64,000 nucleotides of DNA, from contig NZ_JBHSJJ010000003.1 of assembly GCF_042652345.1 (NCBI RefSeq), forward strand, positions 186,001 to 250,000. The letters run 5' to 3'. Below the pieces are notes generated by a model that worked only from the letters and a program-made list of their open reading frames with translations, was not told the DNA's origin and ran no database searches. This DNA is from Negadavirga shengliensis. Lineage in GTDB: Bacteria > Bacteroidota > Bacteroidia > Cytophagales > Cyclobacteriaceae. Below are positions 27,039 through 36,780 of this stretch, piece after piece (position 1 is the first letter of the stretch; each line of letters starts with the position of its first letter). The position numbers were made by a program, and so were the translations under genes.

Positions 27039-28973
27039 ATGATACTAGATTCAAAAATACCTTCCGGCCCATTGGCCGAAAAATGGACAAAACATAAATT
27101 CAACATCAAACTGGTCAATCCAGCCAATAAGAGAAAATACGATATCATAGTAGTGGGGACAGGACTGGCAGGTGCTTCTGCCGCGGCTTCATTGGCAGAA
27201 TTAGGGTACAATGTCAAAGCGTTCTGTTTTCAGGACAGTCCCCGGCGCGCGCATTCCATTGCAGCACAGGGAGGAATCAATGCTGCCAAAAATTACCAAA
27301 ATGACGGTGATTCTATTTTCAGGCTTTTTTACGATACCATAAAAGGGGGAGATTACAGAAGCAGGGAAGGAAATGTTTACCGATTGGCTGAGGTTTCCGT
27401 GAATATCATTGACCAGTGCGTGGCACAAGGGGTACCCTTTGCAAGAGAATATGGAGGTTTGCTTGCCAACAGGTCGTTTGGCGGCGCCCAGGTATCACGT
27501 ACTTTTTATGCCCGGGGACAGACCGGCCAACAGCTGCTTTTAGGAGCCTATTCAGCCCTCAGCAGGCAGGTCGCCAACGGGAAAGTTAAACTTTACCCAA
27601 GAACAGAAATGATGGACGTGGTAAACGTCGATGGTAAAGCGAGAGGGATTGTAACAAGAAACCTGATTACCGGCGCCATTGAATCCCACAGCGCCCATGC
27701 AGTATTGTTGTGCACGGGAGGGTATGGCAACGTATTTTTCTTGTCCACAAATGCTATGGGCTCGAATGTGACCGCGGCTTGGCGGGCGCACAAGAAAGGT
27801 GCTTTTTTCAGCAACCCCTGTTATACCCAAATCCACCCGACCTGTATCCCGGTATCCGGAGACCATCAGTCCAAGCTGACTTTGATGTCGGAATCTTTAA
27901 GAAATGATGGAAGGGTATGGGTGCCGAAAACCAAGGAAATCGCGGAAAAGCTCAGGAAAAAGGAGATCAAGCCCCAGGATATCAAGGAAGAGGACAGAGA
28001 TTATTATCTGGAAACAAAATATCCCTCATTTGGTAACCTTGTGCCCCGGGATGTGGCCTCCAGAAATGCCAAATATGTATGTGATGAAGGCCGGGGAGTC
28101 AATGAAACCGGTGAGGCGGTTTTTCTCGATTTCAGGGATGCCATCATCAGGGACGGTGAGGATTTAGTCAGAAGCAAATATGGCAACCTCTTCGATATGT
28201 ATGAAAAAATTACCGGGGAAAACCCATACAAAACCCCAATGATGATATACCCTGCGGTCCATTACACCATGGGAGGGCTGTGGGTGGACTACAATCTGAT
28301 GACCACCGTGCCGGGCCTTTATGCCCTTGGCGAGGCTAATTTCTCGGATCACGGCGCCAACAGATTGGGGGCTTCCGCCTTGATGCAGGGACTGGCTGAC
28401 GGTTATTTTGTCATTCCCTACACGATAGGGGATTATTTGGCCACAATGCCTTATGAGAAGATCTCTGTGGACCATCCTGAGTTTAAGAAAAGTGAAGCCG
28501 AGGTAGAGGAAAGGATTCAAAAACTGATATCCATTAATGGCACTAAGACAGTGGATTACTATCATAAAAAGCTGGGAAAGATCATGTGGAACTACTGTGG
28601 TATGGCAAGAAATGCATCGGGTCTGTCGAAAGCCAAATCGATGATAAAGGAACTGAGGGAAGAATTCTGGTCAAATGTGAAAGTGCTGGGAACGGGGGAT
28701 GAACTGAATCTCTCACTGGAAAAGGCTCACCGGGTAGCTGATTTCCTGGAATTGGGGGAACTGATGGTGGATGATGCCCTGCACAGAGAAGAGTCTTGCG
28801 GGGGGCATTTCAGAGAAGAATACCAGACCGCAGAAGGTGAAGCGTTGCGGGATGATGAAAACTTTGCCTATGTGGGGACATGGGAATATCAGGGTGAGGA
28901 AAAACCCGAACAGCTTCATAAAGAGGAACTGGTATTTGAAAACGTGAAGTTGACCCAAAGAAGTTACAAATAA
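27039..28973 (+). CDS. sdhA: Succinate dehydrogenase/fumarate reductase flavoprotein subunit
   Basis: 644 residues from the ATG at 27039; an in-frame TTG three codons upstream is unlikely. Oxidises succinate to fumarate or the reverse. FAD-binding GTGLAG at 40-45, His72 in RAHSIAAQGG as the covalent FAD site, DHGANRLGASALMQG near the C-terminal FAD contact. Lies 18 bases after sdhC. The chain is long, like other Bacteroidota/epsilon-type flavoproteins, and ends with a long capping helical domain. Confidence 0.97.
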   Translation: MILDSKIPSGPLAEKWTKHKFNIKLVNPANKRKYDIIVVGTGLAGASAAASLAELGYNVKAFCFQDSPRRAHSIAAQGGINAAKNYQNDGDSIFRLFYDTIKGGDYRSREGNVYRLAEVSVNIIDQCVAQGVPFAREYGGLLANRSFGGAQVSRTFYARGQTGQQLLLGAYSALSRQVANGKVKLYPRTEMMDVVNVDGKARGIVTRNLITGAIESHSAHAVLLCTGGYGNVFFLSTNAMGSNVTAAWRAHKKGAFFSNPCYTQIHPTCIPVSGDHQSKLTLMSESLRNDGRVWVPKTKEIAEKLRKKEIKPQDIKEEDRDYYLETKYPSFGNLVPRDVASRNAKYVCDEGRGVNETGEAVFLDFRDAIIRDGEDLVRSKYGNLFDMYEKITGENPYKTPMMIYPAVHYTMGGLWVDYNLMTTVPGLYALGEANFSDHGANRLGASALMQGLADGYFVIPYTIGDYLATMPYEKISVDHPEFKKSEAEVEERIQKLISINGTKTVDYYHKKLGKIMWNYCGMARNASGLSKAKSMIKELREEFWSNVKVLGTGDELNLSLEKAHRVADFLELGELMVDDALHREESCGGHFREEYQTAEGEALRDDENFAYVGTWEYQGEEKPEQLHKEELVFENVKLTQRSYK

Positions 28974-28998
28974 TCAACAATTAAAATTCATAAAACAT

Positions 28999-29748
28999 AT
29001 GAATCTTACATTAAAAGTTTGGAGACAAAGAAACCATTCTGACAAAGGTGGTTTTAAAGAATATAGTTTATCAGGTATATCCTCAGACATGTCTTTTCTG
29101 GAAATGCTGGATGTACTTAATGAAGAGCTCGCGGAGAAAGGAGAAGATCCCGTCCATTTTGACCATGATTGCAGGGAAGGCATCTGCGGGACCTGCTCGC
29201 TTTATATCAATGGCCAGCCCCATGGTCCTCATCAGACCACTACCTGTCAGCTGCATATGCGGTCGTTTAAAGACGGGGACACCATTACCATTGAACCGTG
29301 GAGAGCAAAGGCCTTTCCGGTTATCAAAGACCTTGTTGTAGACAGAGGGGCCTTTGATCGGATCATCCAGGCCGGTGGCTACGTGTCCGTCAATACGGGG
29401 GGTGTACCTGATGCCAATGAAATCCCTATTCCCAAGATCATTGCTGATGAAGCGTTTGATTCGGCTACCTGTATAGGATGCGGGGCCTGTGTGGCAGCCT
29501 GCAAAAATGCCTCCGCCATGCTGTTTGTTGCAGCGAAAATCTCGCAATTGTCATTATTGCCCCAAGGCAAGGTGGAAAGGAAAGAGCGGGCTGAGAAAAT
29601 GATTGAACAAATGGATGAAGAAGGATTTGGTGCATGCACAAATACGGGGGCCTGTTCCGCTGAATGCCCCAAAGAGATCAAACTCAGTAACATTGCCCGA
29701 ATGAACAGGGAATTCTTTAAGGCCTCTCTTACCAGTGAGAATGTATGA
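28999..29748 (+). CDS. sdhB: Succinate dehydrogenase/fumarate reductase iron-sulfur subunit
   Basis: 249 residues passing electrons from SdhA to SdhC haems. [2Fe-2S] ligands Cys58, Cys63, Cys66 and Cys83. The [4Fe-4S] and [3Fe-4S] cysteines are Cys158, 161, 164, 168 and Cys213, 219, 223 (CIGCGACVAAC and CTNTGACSAEC). Last gene of the operon, followed by a strong terminator. Confidence 0.97.
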   Translation: MNLTLKVWRQRNHSDKGGFKEYSLSGISSDMSFLEMLDVLNEELAEKGEDPVHFDHDCREGICGTCSLYINGQPHGPHQTTTCQLHMRSFKDGDTITIEPWRAKAFPVIKDLVVDRGAFDRIIQAGGYVSVNTGGVPDANEIPIPKIIADEAFDSATCIGCGACVAACKNASAMLFVAAKISQLSLLPQGKVERKERAEKMIEQMDEEGFGACTNTGACSAECPKEIKLSNIARMNREFFKASLTSENV

Positions 29749-29773
29749 GGAGCTGACCAAGGAGAAAATAATT

Positions 29774-29800
29774 GAAAGGACCGGGAGACCGGTCTTTTTT
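29774..29800 (+). terminator. Terminator of sdhCAB
   Basis: GACCGG-GAGA-CCGGTC stem with a GNRA-type tetraloop (29779-29794), extended by A-T and G-T pairs and followed by six T. Confidence 0.9.
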
Positions 29801-29931
29801 GTTGGTATTATTTCAATATTAAAATATTCTATTCTAATGATTTGGTAGGATATTCGGCAAATATTAGCATAACTGTTCATTAGTTATATTTTGGGGTTCT
29901 GAAATCGGCTGTTGAACATAAAAACAGATGA

Positions 29932-31341
29932 ATGGCTATTATAGATCTTGTCATTTTTGCGGTATACATGGTATTGATGTTGGGAGTAGGGTTCTACTTT
30001 ATGAAGATGAACACCGGCCAGGATGACTATTATGTAGGAGGAAGAAATATAGGGAGCTGGCATATTGGCTTATCGGTGGTTGCCACAGATGTGGGAGGAG
30101 GTTTTTCTGTAGGATTGGGGGGATTGGGTTTTTTGATGGGGTTATCCGGAAGCTGGATGCTCTTTACCGGTCTATTGGGTGCATGGATGGCAGCTGTATT
30201 CCTAATCCCGAAAGTACGGTCGAATCCCGTATTTGAGAAATTTTATACCCTTCCTCAAATATTCCAGCACCTGTTTGACAGAAAAGTGGGGGTTTTGGCA
30301 GCCATCATTTGTTTTGTAGGTTACCTGGGGTTTACTTCTTCCCAGTTGCTGGCGGGGGCAAAACTTGCGTCAGGCACCTTTAAGGCGCTGGACCTGGAGG
30401 TGGCTTTGTGTATTATGGGGCTGATTGCCGTAGTATACACGGTTTTGGGCGGGTTGAAGGCCGTGATTTATACAGATACCATCCAATGGATAATCTTGCT
30501 ATTGGGTTTTATATTTATAGGATTGCCGGTCTCTTATTTTCACGTGGGCGGATGGCAGGCCATTAAACAAACATTGCCTTTTGAATATTTCAGCTTGACC
30601 AATTTAAAGTGGCAGGACTTAGCCAATTGGATGATCACCATTCTGCCGATTTGGTTTGTGGGAATGACCCTGTATCAGCGGATATTTGCCAGCAGGGATG
30701 TGAAGTCCGCCAAGAAGGCATGGTATATTGCGGGTTTTTTTGAATGGCCGGTTATGGCATTTATGGGGGTTTCATTAGGTTTGCTGGCCAAAGTGGCCTT
30801 CGATCAGGGTTTGATCGCTGTGAGCCGGGAAAACCTTGATCCGGAAATGGGCCTGCCCATATTGTTGAGCACGGTATTACCTCCGGGGATTATGGGGTTA
30901 ATGATGTCCGCCTATTTTTCGGCGGTTTTGTCCACGGCGGATTCCTGCTTGATGGCCGCATCAGGGAACCTTACCACCGACCTTTTTGGGAAGTGGCTGA
31001 AGCAGAAAAAAGATACTTATGCCATGCGGCTAAGTCAGTTTTTTACACTGCTGATAGGGACAGTCGCCCTTATCATAGCTTTGCAGATGACCAATGTATT
31101 GGAATTAATGCTTTATTCTTATGCATTCATGGTTTCGGGCCTTTTGGTTCCCATTGTCGCAGGCTTGTTTTGGCACATGCGGTCTGCCAAAGCGGCAGGC
31201 GCTTCCATGATTTTGGGAGGTGGAACCACGGCAGGGCTGTCATTATGGGGGCAGCCGCTTCCCTTAGGACTGGACCCGAATTTTTTTGGTTTATTGTTGT
31301 CTTTAGCAGTGTTTTTGCTTATATATAGGTTAGAAAAATAA
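29932..31341 (+). CDS. Sodium:solute symporter family protein
   Basis: 469 residues with about 13 hydrophobic helices. The N-terminal YYVGGRNIGSW, the GFTSSQLLAGAK helix and SAVLSTADSCLMAASGN match the SSS (proline/pantothenate/choline-type) sodium symporters. The substrate is unknown. It is followed after 35 bases by a GNAT acetyltransferase and an ornithine-racemase-like enzyme on the same strand, hinting at an amino acid or amine substrate (inference). Confidence 0.88.
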   Translation: MAIIDLVIFAVYMVLMLGVGFYFMKMNTGQDDYYVGGRNIGSWHIGLSVVATDVGGGFSVGLGGLGFLMGLSGSWMLFTGLLGAWMAAVFLIPKVRSNPVFEKFYTLPQIFQHLFDRKVGVLAAIICFVGYLGFTSSQLLAGAKLASGTFKALDLEVALCIMGLIAVVYTVLGGLKAVIYTDTIQWIILLLGFIFIGLPVSYFHVGGWQAIKQTLPFEYFSLTNLKWQDLANWMITILPIWFVGMTLYQRIFASRDVKSAKKAWYIAGFFEWPVMAFMGVSLGLLAKVAFDQGLIAVSRENLDPEMGLPILLSTVLPPGIMGLMMSAYFSAVLSTADSCLMAASGNLTTDLFGKWLKQKKDTYAMRLSQFFTLLIGTVALIIALQMTNVLELMLYSYAFMVSGLLVPIVAGLFWHMRSAKAAGASMILGGGTTAGLSLWGQPLPLGLDPNFFGLLLSLAVFLLIYRLEK

Positions 31342-31376
31342 TATTTTCAGAATAATTAAAAACAAATAGTTAATAA

Positions 31377-31817
31377 ATGACCAAGATAGAAACGCTTTCT
31401 GCCATAGATAATGCCACCTATTTACAAAAACTTGAAATCGCGGATTTTCTCTTTGAGCACTTAGACCAGTATGGTGATCCTCACGAAGATATCATGCGAT
31501 GTTTGGATTATGCATTGGACCAAGCGGTAGACAAGGGGGGCTTTACAGTGATGGCGCGGGAAAACGGCAAAATCGTTGGCGTGGTAGTCATGAACAGGAC
31601 AGGAATGGCTGGATATATTCCGGAGAATATATTGGTGTATATAGCTGTTGATGCTTCGCAAAGGGGAAAAGGATTAGGAAAGAAACTGATGTCAACCGCC
31701 ATAAAAATGGCCCACGGAGACATCGCGTTGCATGTGGAACCTGATAATCCCGCGAGAAAGCTCTACGAGAAACTGGGCTTTACCAATAAATATTTGGAAA
31801 TGAGGCTAAAAAAATGA
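31377..31817 (+). CDS. GNAT family N-acetyltransferase
   Basis: 146 residues, GNAT fold. The acetyl-CoA pyrophosphate-binding motif A is visible in ASQRGKGLGKKLM and the C-terminal ARKLYEKLGFTNKYLEMRLKK block closes the fold. One base separates it from the racemase-like gene, so the two are co-translated. Substrate not readable; neighbours suggest an amino acid amine. Confidence 0.85.
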   Translation: MTKIETLSAIDNATYLQKLEIADFLFEHLDQYGDPHEDIMRCLDYALDQAVDKGGFTVMARENGKIVGVVVMNRTGMAGYIPENILVYIAVDASQRGKGLGKKLMSTAIKMAHGDIALHVEPDNPARKLYEKLGFTNKYLEMRLKK

Positions 31818-31818
31818 T

Positions 31819-32889
31819 ATGGCATTTCTAAACCTTTACAGAAATAAACTTAGAGACAATTTTGAATTCCTTAGGGGGAAATTCCGGGAGCACGAAGTGG
31901 CTTGGGGAGTCGTGTCAAAGATGCTGTGTGGAAACCGGAGCTATATCAAGGAACTTATTGATATGGGAGCTGATGAGATCCACGATTCCAGAATAAGTAA
32001 CCTGGCCAAGGTAAAGGAAACCAATCCAAATGTGCAGACTGTGTACATCAAGCCGCCTTCCAAGAGGAACCTTTCTGATATGGTTAAATATGCCGATGTA
32101 AGTCTGAACAGTGAGCTCAATACCATCCGGTGGATAAGTGAAGAAGCCGTTAGACAGAACAAAAAGCATAAAATCATCATCATGGTAGAAACCGGTGATT
32201 TGCGGGAAGGCGTGATGGGTGACCATCTGATCGATTTCTATTCCAAAATATTCGAACTTCCGAATTTGGAAATCATCGGGTTAGGCACAAACCTCAATTG
32301 TCTCAATGGGGTGATGCCTTCTGCCGACAAACTCATACAGCTTTCACTCTATAAGCAGATAATCGAACTCAAATTCAACAAAAAGATTCCATGGGTCTCG
32401 GCGGGGACTTCGGTTACCATCCCGTTGATGTTACACAAGCAGCTTCCTAAAGGAGTCAACCATTTTAGAGTGGGTGAAACCCTTTATTTTGGCGTGGATC
32501 TTTTCGAGGAAAAAACCATCGAAGGCATGCATGGAAATGTCTTTGAACTTTTTGCGGAAATCATTGAAATGCAGGAAAAACCTTTGCTGCCAATGGGTAA
32601 CCTTTCATCCAATCCACAGGGTGAAGTGGCATCAATCGATGAATCTTTGTATGGAAAATCATCTTTTAGGGCCATACTGGATATCGGACTGCTGGATGTT
32701 GACCCCAAATACCTCATCGCTGAAGAGGGTGAGTTTGAGATCCTGGGAGCAAGTTCAGACATGCTTATTCTTAACTTGGGTGAAAATCCTAAAAAATATA
32801 AAGTCGGGGATCTGATAAAGTTCAATCTGAAATATATGGGAGCCCTTGCGGTCTTGAACTCCAGCTATATCGAAAAAAGAGTAGTTTAA
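31819..32889 (+). CDS. PLP-dependent ornithine/alanine racemase-family enzyme
   Basis: 356 residues, fold-type III PLP enzyme with an N-terminal alanine-racemase barrel. Lys34 in WGVVSKMLCGN aligns with the Schiff-base lysine region (VVKSMCAN) of clostridial ornithine racemase as I recall it. IIMVETGDLREGVM, SAGTSVTIPLML, NHFRVGETLYFG and the C-terminal beta domain ILGASSDMLIL also match that family. It likely racemises a basic or aliphatic amino acid; specificity is inference. Partner genes: GNAT enzyme immediately upstream and a sodium symporter before it. Confidence 0.8.
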   Translation: MAFLNLYRNKLRDNFEFLRGKFREHEVAWGVVSKMLCGNRSYIKELIDMGADEIHDSRISNLAKVKETNPNVQTVYIKPPSKRNLSDMVKYADVSLNSELNTIRWISEEAVRQNKKHKIIIMVETGDLREGVMGDHLIDFYSKIFELPNLEIIGLGTNLNCLNGVMPSADKLIQLSLYKQIIELKFNKKIPWVSAGTSVTIPLMLHKQLPKGVNHFRVGETLYFGVDLFEEKTIEGMHGNVFELFAEIIEMQEKPLLPMGNLSSNPQGEVASIDESLYGKSSFRAILDIGLLDVDPKYLIAEEGEFEILGASSDMLILNLGENPKKYKVGDLIKFNLKYMGALAVLNSSYIEKRVV

Positions 32890-33009
32890 CTTTTTATGGA
32901 CTGTAAGTTGCTGTCATAAAGGATTTTGCCTCTGGTCCACTCCACCCGGATTACTTTGGCATAAAATTGGATTGTATACAGTCCATCTGAAACCAACTTA
33001 TAAACTATC

Positions 33010-33615
33010 ATGAAAAAATTAATGTTTTTGACGGTCCTGGCGTTTTGTTTGGCCAAAGAGGCCCATTCTCAGCAAAGAACACCGGCAAGTGAACAAAATG
33101 CGAGTTTTGGTATCCGGGGTGGTGTTAACTTCTTCAATTGGGGTGGCGCTGATGTAAACAGCAATGATTACACCAACCGGGCAGGTTTTCATGCAGGTAT
33201 ATATGGAAACATGTTCGTGACTGATGGTTTCGCCATAGAACCCGGGGCTTATTATTCGGTAAAAGGAACACAAAATGATGATTTTGTAAATTCAAGGGCG
33301 GTGTTGAATTATATTGATGTGCCTATTCTTTTAAGGTTTTACGCCACAGATGGGCTCAATTTCTTCGCCGGGCCACAAGGCTCTATCCTTCTTGGATCCA
33401 CCTTTGAGATGGATGCATTGGGTAATACTTATGGTTGGGATACCGAGTCGATCAATGATCTGGATGCAGGGTTGGTGTTCGGCTTGGGTTACAATCTTCC
33501 GGTAGGGCTCAACCTACAGGCAAGTTATGACCTGGGGCTTACTCCGGTTTTTAAAGATTCTGATGCGGACGTATTCAATAGGGGATTTAAGCTTTCGGTA
33601 GGAATCAGCTTTTAA
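33010..33615 (+). CDS. Outer-membrane beta-barrel protein (porin family)
   Basis: 201 residues. Signal peptide of about 20 residues (MKKLMFLTVLAFCLAKEAHSQ). An eight-strand barrel pattern follows: FGIRGGVNFFNWGG, AGFHAGIYGNMFV, FAIEPGAYYSVKG, VDVPILLRFYA-type and a final GFKLSVGISF strand ending in Phe. It fits the Bacteroidota outer-membrane barrel family; role unknown. Single gene with its own terminator. Confidence 0.85.
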   Translation: MKKLMFLTVLAFCLAKEAHSQQRTPASEQNASFGIRGGVNFFNWGGADVNSNDYTNRAGFHAGIYGNMFVTDGFAIEPGAYYSVKGTQNDDFVNSRAVLNYIDVPILLRFYATDGLNFFAGPQGSILLGSTFEMDALGNTYGWDTESINDLDAGLVFGLGYNLPVGLNLQASYDLGLTPVFKDSDADVFNRGFKLSVGISF

Positions 33616-33641
33616 AAATCAAGGACATTTTGTTTGTCAGG

Positions 33642-33675
33642 AAATCCCTGCTAAATATAAAGCGGGGATTTTTTT
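33642..33675 (+). terminator. Terminator of the barrel gene
   Basis: 11-bp stem (33642-33652 with 33661-33671, one T-G pair), 8-base loop, running into TTTTT. Confidence 0.85.
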
Positions 33676-33721
33676 ACCCTCAGGGAACAGAAGCAGTAGA
33701 TGATTGTCCTGTCTAAGAAAA

Positions 33722-34603
33722 TCACTCATGCCGTATGGCTTCAATTTGTTCAAGGGAATATTGTGGGGTGCCTCCGTCAAAGGTAGCCACCAATGCCCCG
33801 AGCGCACAGGCAAAATCCAGGGTTTTTTCAGGTGTTTCTTTTTCCAGGTATTTGTTGACAAAGCCTGCCAAAAACGCATCGCCCGAACCCACTGTATCCC
33901 TTACTTCTACAGGATAGCCCGGATGGCGGATGATTTCCCCATCTTGATAAATAACCGCTCCTTTCGCACCCAATGTGACACAGATAAGCTGCAGATCAAA
34001 CATCTCGGTCAGTTTTTCCAGCGTAGCATCCATTTTATTCGAGAGGGCATAATAATCGGCCAGAATCACGAGTTCGTCCTCATTTATTTTTAGAATATCC
34101 GCCCTTTGGAGTAGAACTTCCAGTACCCCCGGCTTATAAAACGGCGGTCTGAGGTTAATATCGAACACCTTTAAAGTGTCCGTCTGGAGCAGACGGTAGA
34201 GCGTATTTCTGCTTTCTTCATTCCTGGCGGCCAAGCTGCCATATATGAAGGCTTCTGCCATTTGTATTTCTCTGACAAGGGACGATGTCCATTCTATATG
34301 ATCCCAGGCAGCAGGACTGACTATTTCGTATTTTATGTTTTCTTTGTCACTGTCATCCACTATCACGCTGCCTGTTGGGAAATTCAGGTCAGTTTGGATT
34401 TGTCCTTCATGAAGGCCATATTTTTTTATGAATGAAAGCAGTTTTCTCCCTAACTTGTCAGTTCCTATCCTTGAAACCATCGTTACATCGTACCCCAGAT
34501 GCTGGAGGTGCAGCGCAACATTCATAGGAGCCCCTCCGGCTATTTTTTGTTTAGGGAAGATATCCCAGAGCATTTCACCAAAACAAACGATCTTTTTATC
34601 CAT
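33722..34603 (-). CDS. PfkB-family carbohydrate kinase (fructokinase-like)
   Basis: 293 residues, ribokinase fold. GGAPMNVALHLQHLG binds sugar, MVSRIGTDKLGRKLL is the first PfkB signature, and DTVGSGDAFLAGF near the C-terminus contains the catalytic Asp and anion hole. It overlaps the sugar porter gene by 8 bases, so imported sugar (fructose or a related hexose) is likely phosphorylated directly. Exact sugar not determined. Confidence 0.9.
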   Translation of the reverse strand: MDKKIVCFGEMLWDIFPKQKIAGGAPMNVALHLQHLGYDVTMVSRIGTDKLGRKLLSFIKKYGLHEGQIQTDLNFPTGSVIVDDSDKENIKYEIVSPAAWDHIEWTSSLVREIQMAEAFIYGSLAARNEESRNTLYRLLQTDTLKVFDINLRPPFYKPGVLEVLLQRADILKINEDELVILADYYALSNKMDATLEKLTEMFDLQLICVTLGAKGAVIYQDGEIIRHPGYPVEVRDTVGSGDAFLAGFVNKYLEKETPEKTLDFACALGALVATFDGGTPQYSLEQIEAIRHE

Positions 34604-35939
34604 GCGTAACGTTCAGGTCTTGTTGAATTTCTTCAAGTGATCTTCCTTTTGTTTCAGGCATTTTGGTGGATACCCAAATCAACTGGAGTACCATCATAAA
34701 AGCAAAGAAGCCGAATATGATGACAGGACCCAGCCAGTTGGCAAAGAAGGGGAACACATTCGCAATAACGGCTGCGAGTATCCAATGTGTAAAACATCCG
34801 ATTGATTGTCCATATGCCCTCAATTCGTTGGGAAATACTTCTGAGATAAACACCCATATCACAGCGCCTTGGCCCACGGCATGGGAAGCGATAAAGGTGA
34901 AAACGAATATCGGTAACAAACTTATACTTATCTGCCCGGCTGAAAAAGAATAGGCAATCAATACCAAAGAAATGATATAACCTACCGAACCGATGTACAT
35001 TAATTTTTTCCTGCCTATCCTGTCTATAAGATAGAGGCCAATCATGGTCGCGAGCAAGTTGATCGCACCTATCCCTACTGTGGACAACAGGGCTCCTTCT
35101 GCACTGATCCCCGCCATTTCAAACACCCTAGGGGCGAAATAAATTATGGCGTTGATGCCGGAGAGTTGGTTAAACAGGGCTATCATAATGGCAAGGAGGG
35201 TGACATGGAGATAAGCTGGTTTGAAAAGCACGCCGAAACCCACATGGTTGCGGATGAGCTTCTTTTCTTCAAGGGCCAACCGTATTGCCTCCTGTGCTCC
35301 TTCCGGGTCGGTCTTGCTTAGTATCCTTTCAGCCTCTTCGAAGTTATCATGCTTGGCTATAAGCCAACGCGGACTTTTGGGTACTTTCAGGACCAGGAGC
35401 GTGTAAATCAATGCAGGAATGGCTTCTACGCCTAACATCCACCGCCAACTGTCCACCGCAACAGCAGTGTCAATAAGGTAGTTGGAAAAATAAGCCACCA
35501 AAATGCCAAACACCAGGTTAAATTGAAAGAGAGCAACGAGTTGCCCCCGGTTTTTGGCCGGAGATATTTCACTGATATACATAGGCGCCACTACCGATGA
35601 GGCGCCTACTCCCAATCCCCCGATGAAACGGAACACCATAAAGGAATAAACTTCGGGCGCTACTGCGGAACCCAAAGCAGACACGAAATAAAGAATGCCT
35701 ATCCAAATCAAGGAAACCTTACGGCCGTATCTATCGGCAGGAATTCCACCAAATAATGCACCTATGACAGTTCCGTAGAGAGCAATAGCAACAGCCAAAC
35801 CGTGACTCCAGTCACTGAGACCCCATACCAGCTGTATATGCCGCTCTGCCCCCGAGATCACCGCCGTGTCGAACCCAAAAAGAAATCCCCCCAAAGCTGC
35901 TACCACAGAGAGGAATAACACATACCTGTTTATATTCAT
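34596..35939 (-). CDS. MFS sugar porter
   Basis: 447 residues, 12 transmembrane helices, inner membrane. Sugar-porter signatures: FGFDTAVISGAE in helix 1, DRYGRKVSL, RFIGGLGVGASS, PKSPRWLIAK after helix 6, DRIGRKKLM and PETKGRSLEEIQ at the C-terminus. Operon with the PfkB kinase downstream (8-base overlap). Probably proton symport of a hexose or xylose-like sugar. A (TA)11 tract lies about 125 bases upstream of its start. Confidence 0.92.
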   Translation of the reverse strand: MNINRYVLFLSVVAALGGFLFGFDTAVISGAERHIQLVWGLSDWSHGLAVAIALYGTVIGALFGGIPADRYGRKVSLIWIGILYFVSALGSAVAPEVYSFMVFRFIGGLGVGASSVVAPMYISEISPAKNRGQLVALFQFNLVFGILVAYFSNYLIDTAVAVDSWRWMLGVEAIPALIYTLLVLKVPKSPRWLIAKHDNFEEAERILSKTDPEGAQEAIRLALEEKKLIRNHVGFGVLFKPAYLHVTLLAIMIALFNQLSGINAIIYFAPRVFEMAGISAEGALLSTVGIGAINLLATMIGLYLIDRIGRKKLMYIGSVGYIISLVLIAYSFSAGQISISLLPIFVFTFIASHAVGQGAVIWVFISEVFPNELRAYGQSIGCFTHWILAAVIANVFPFFANWLGPVIIFGFFAFMMVLQLIWVSTKMPETKGRSLEEIQQDLNVTHG

Positions 35940-36064
35940 AAAATTCGCATTGTACAGAAAGTTTTAAATCTAATCAGATATGGTCTTTAAAAAAAATCTA
36001 TTCAGAAATAAATAACCCATTCACGATAGGTTTGAACGGACCGGTCGTCTTCATGAGAGAAGTC

Positions 36065-36086
36065 TATATATATATATATATATATA
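36065..36086. repeat. (TA)11 dinucleotide tract
   Basis: Eleven TA units between the stop of the minus-strand gene at 36094 and the start of the sugar porter at 35939, in the likely promoter region of the porter/kinase operon. Confidence 0.9.
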
Positions 36087-36093
36087 TGTCACG

Positions 36094-36780
36094 TTACTGG
36101 TCCAAAAAAATCCGGTAATAAAACTGGAACTGCATCAACATGTCAGGCTTCAATATTTTCTGCTTTCGATCATTCCCCTCCATCTGTGCACCCAGACTGA
36201 CTATCAGTGTTGATTCCAATCCGATTTCAGCGTTCGATTGCAGTTCCTTGTATATTCCGATCCGATAGGGGACGTAAAGTCCTGTATCGGAAGCCGGATA
36301 GGTCTCGGTGCGTCTGTTTGGGTCATCAAGGATGAGCCTTTCATCTGTTCTTTTAGAATGAAAAACACCCAGTCCCAGACCTGTATATACTTTGATCAAA
36401 GATGGCAGATAACCGCTTTGGTTGGGATTGATTTGATATACAGGCATAATGTCCCCATAAAACATATTTCCCCTGAATGCATGAGGTAAATTAGCCGCGG
36501 CAATTCTATTGATAACATTATCACTGTAAAAATCCCCGCTGCTGATCATTTGCCAGCCAAGGGTGGCCTTTACATCAAAAAAGGTATGTACCTTTTTATT
36601 GTAATCCACCGTGAGCACCGGCAGTACTTTGAACAAAAATTTTCTATGCTCCCCTGTATTGTCCCCGTATATTTTAGCAGGTCCTATCCCTACTCCCAAT
36701 CTGTCTGTTCTATCATCTTGACCCTTGGCGGTGTAAAAAAAGCCAACAAAAACAATTAGAAAAATTGTTCTGATTCTCAT
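36094..36780 (-). CDS. Hypothetical outer-membrane protein
   Basis: 228 residues from the ATG at 36780; the 15 in-frame codons upstream break the signal peptide and are rejected. Signal peptide of about 20 residues (MRIRTIFLIVFVGFFYTAKGQ). The rest is beta-rich with DRLGVGIGPAKIYGD, VYTGLGLGVFHSKR and MQFQFYYRIFLDQ at the end, consistent with a small barrel. I recognise no specific family. It lies upstream of the sugar porter on the same strand, separated by the (TA)11 tract. Confidence 0.65.
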   Translation of the reverse strand: MRIRTIFLIVFVGFFYTAKGQDDRTDRLGVGIGPAKIYGDNTGEHRKFLFKVLPVLTVDYNKKVHTFFDVKATLGWQMISSGDFYSDNVINRIAAANLPHAFRGNMFYGDIMPVYQINPNQSGYLPSLIKVYTGLGLGVFHSKRTDERLILDDPNRRTETYPASDTGLYVPYRIGIYKELQSNAEIGLESTLIVSLGAQMEGNDRKQKILKPDMLMQFQFYYRIFLDQ

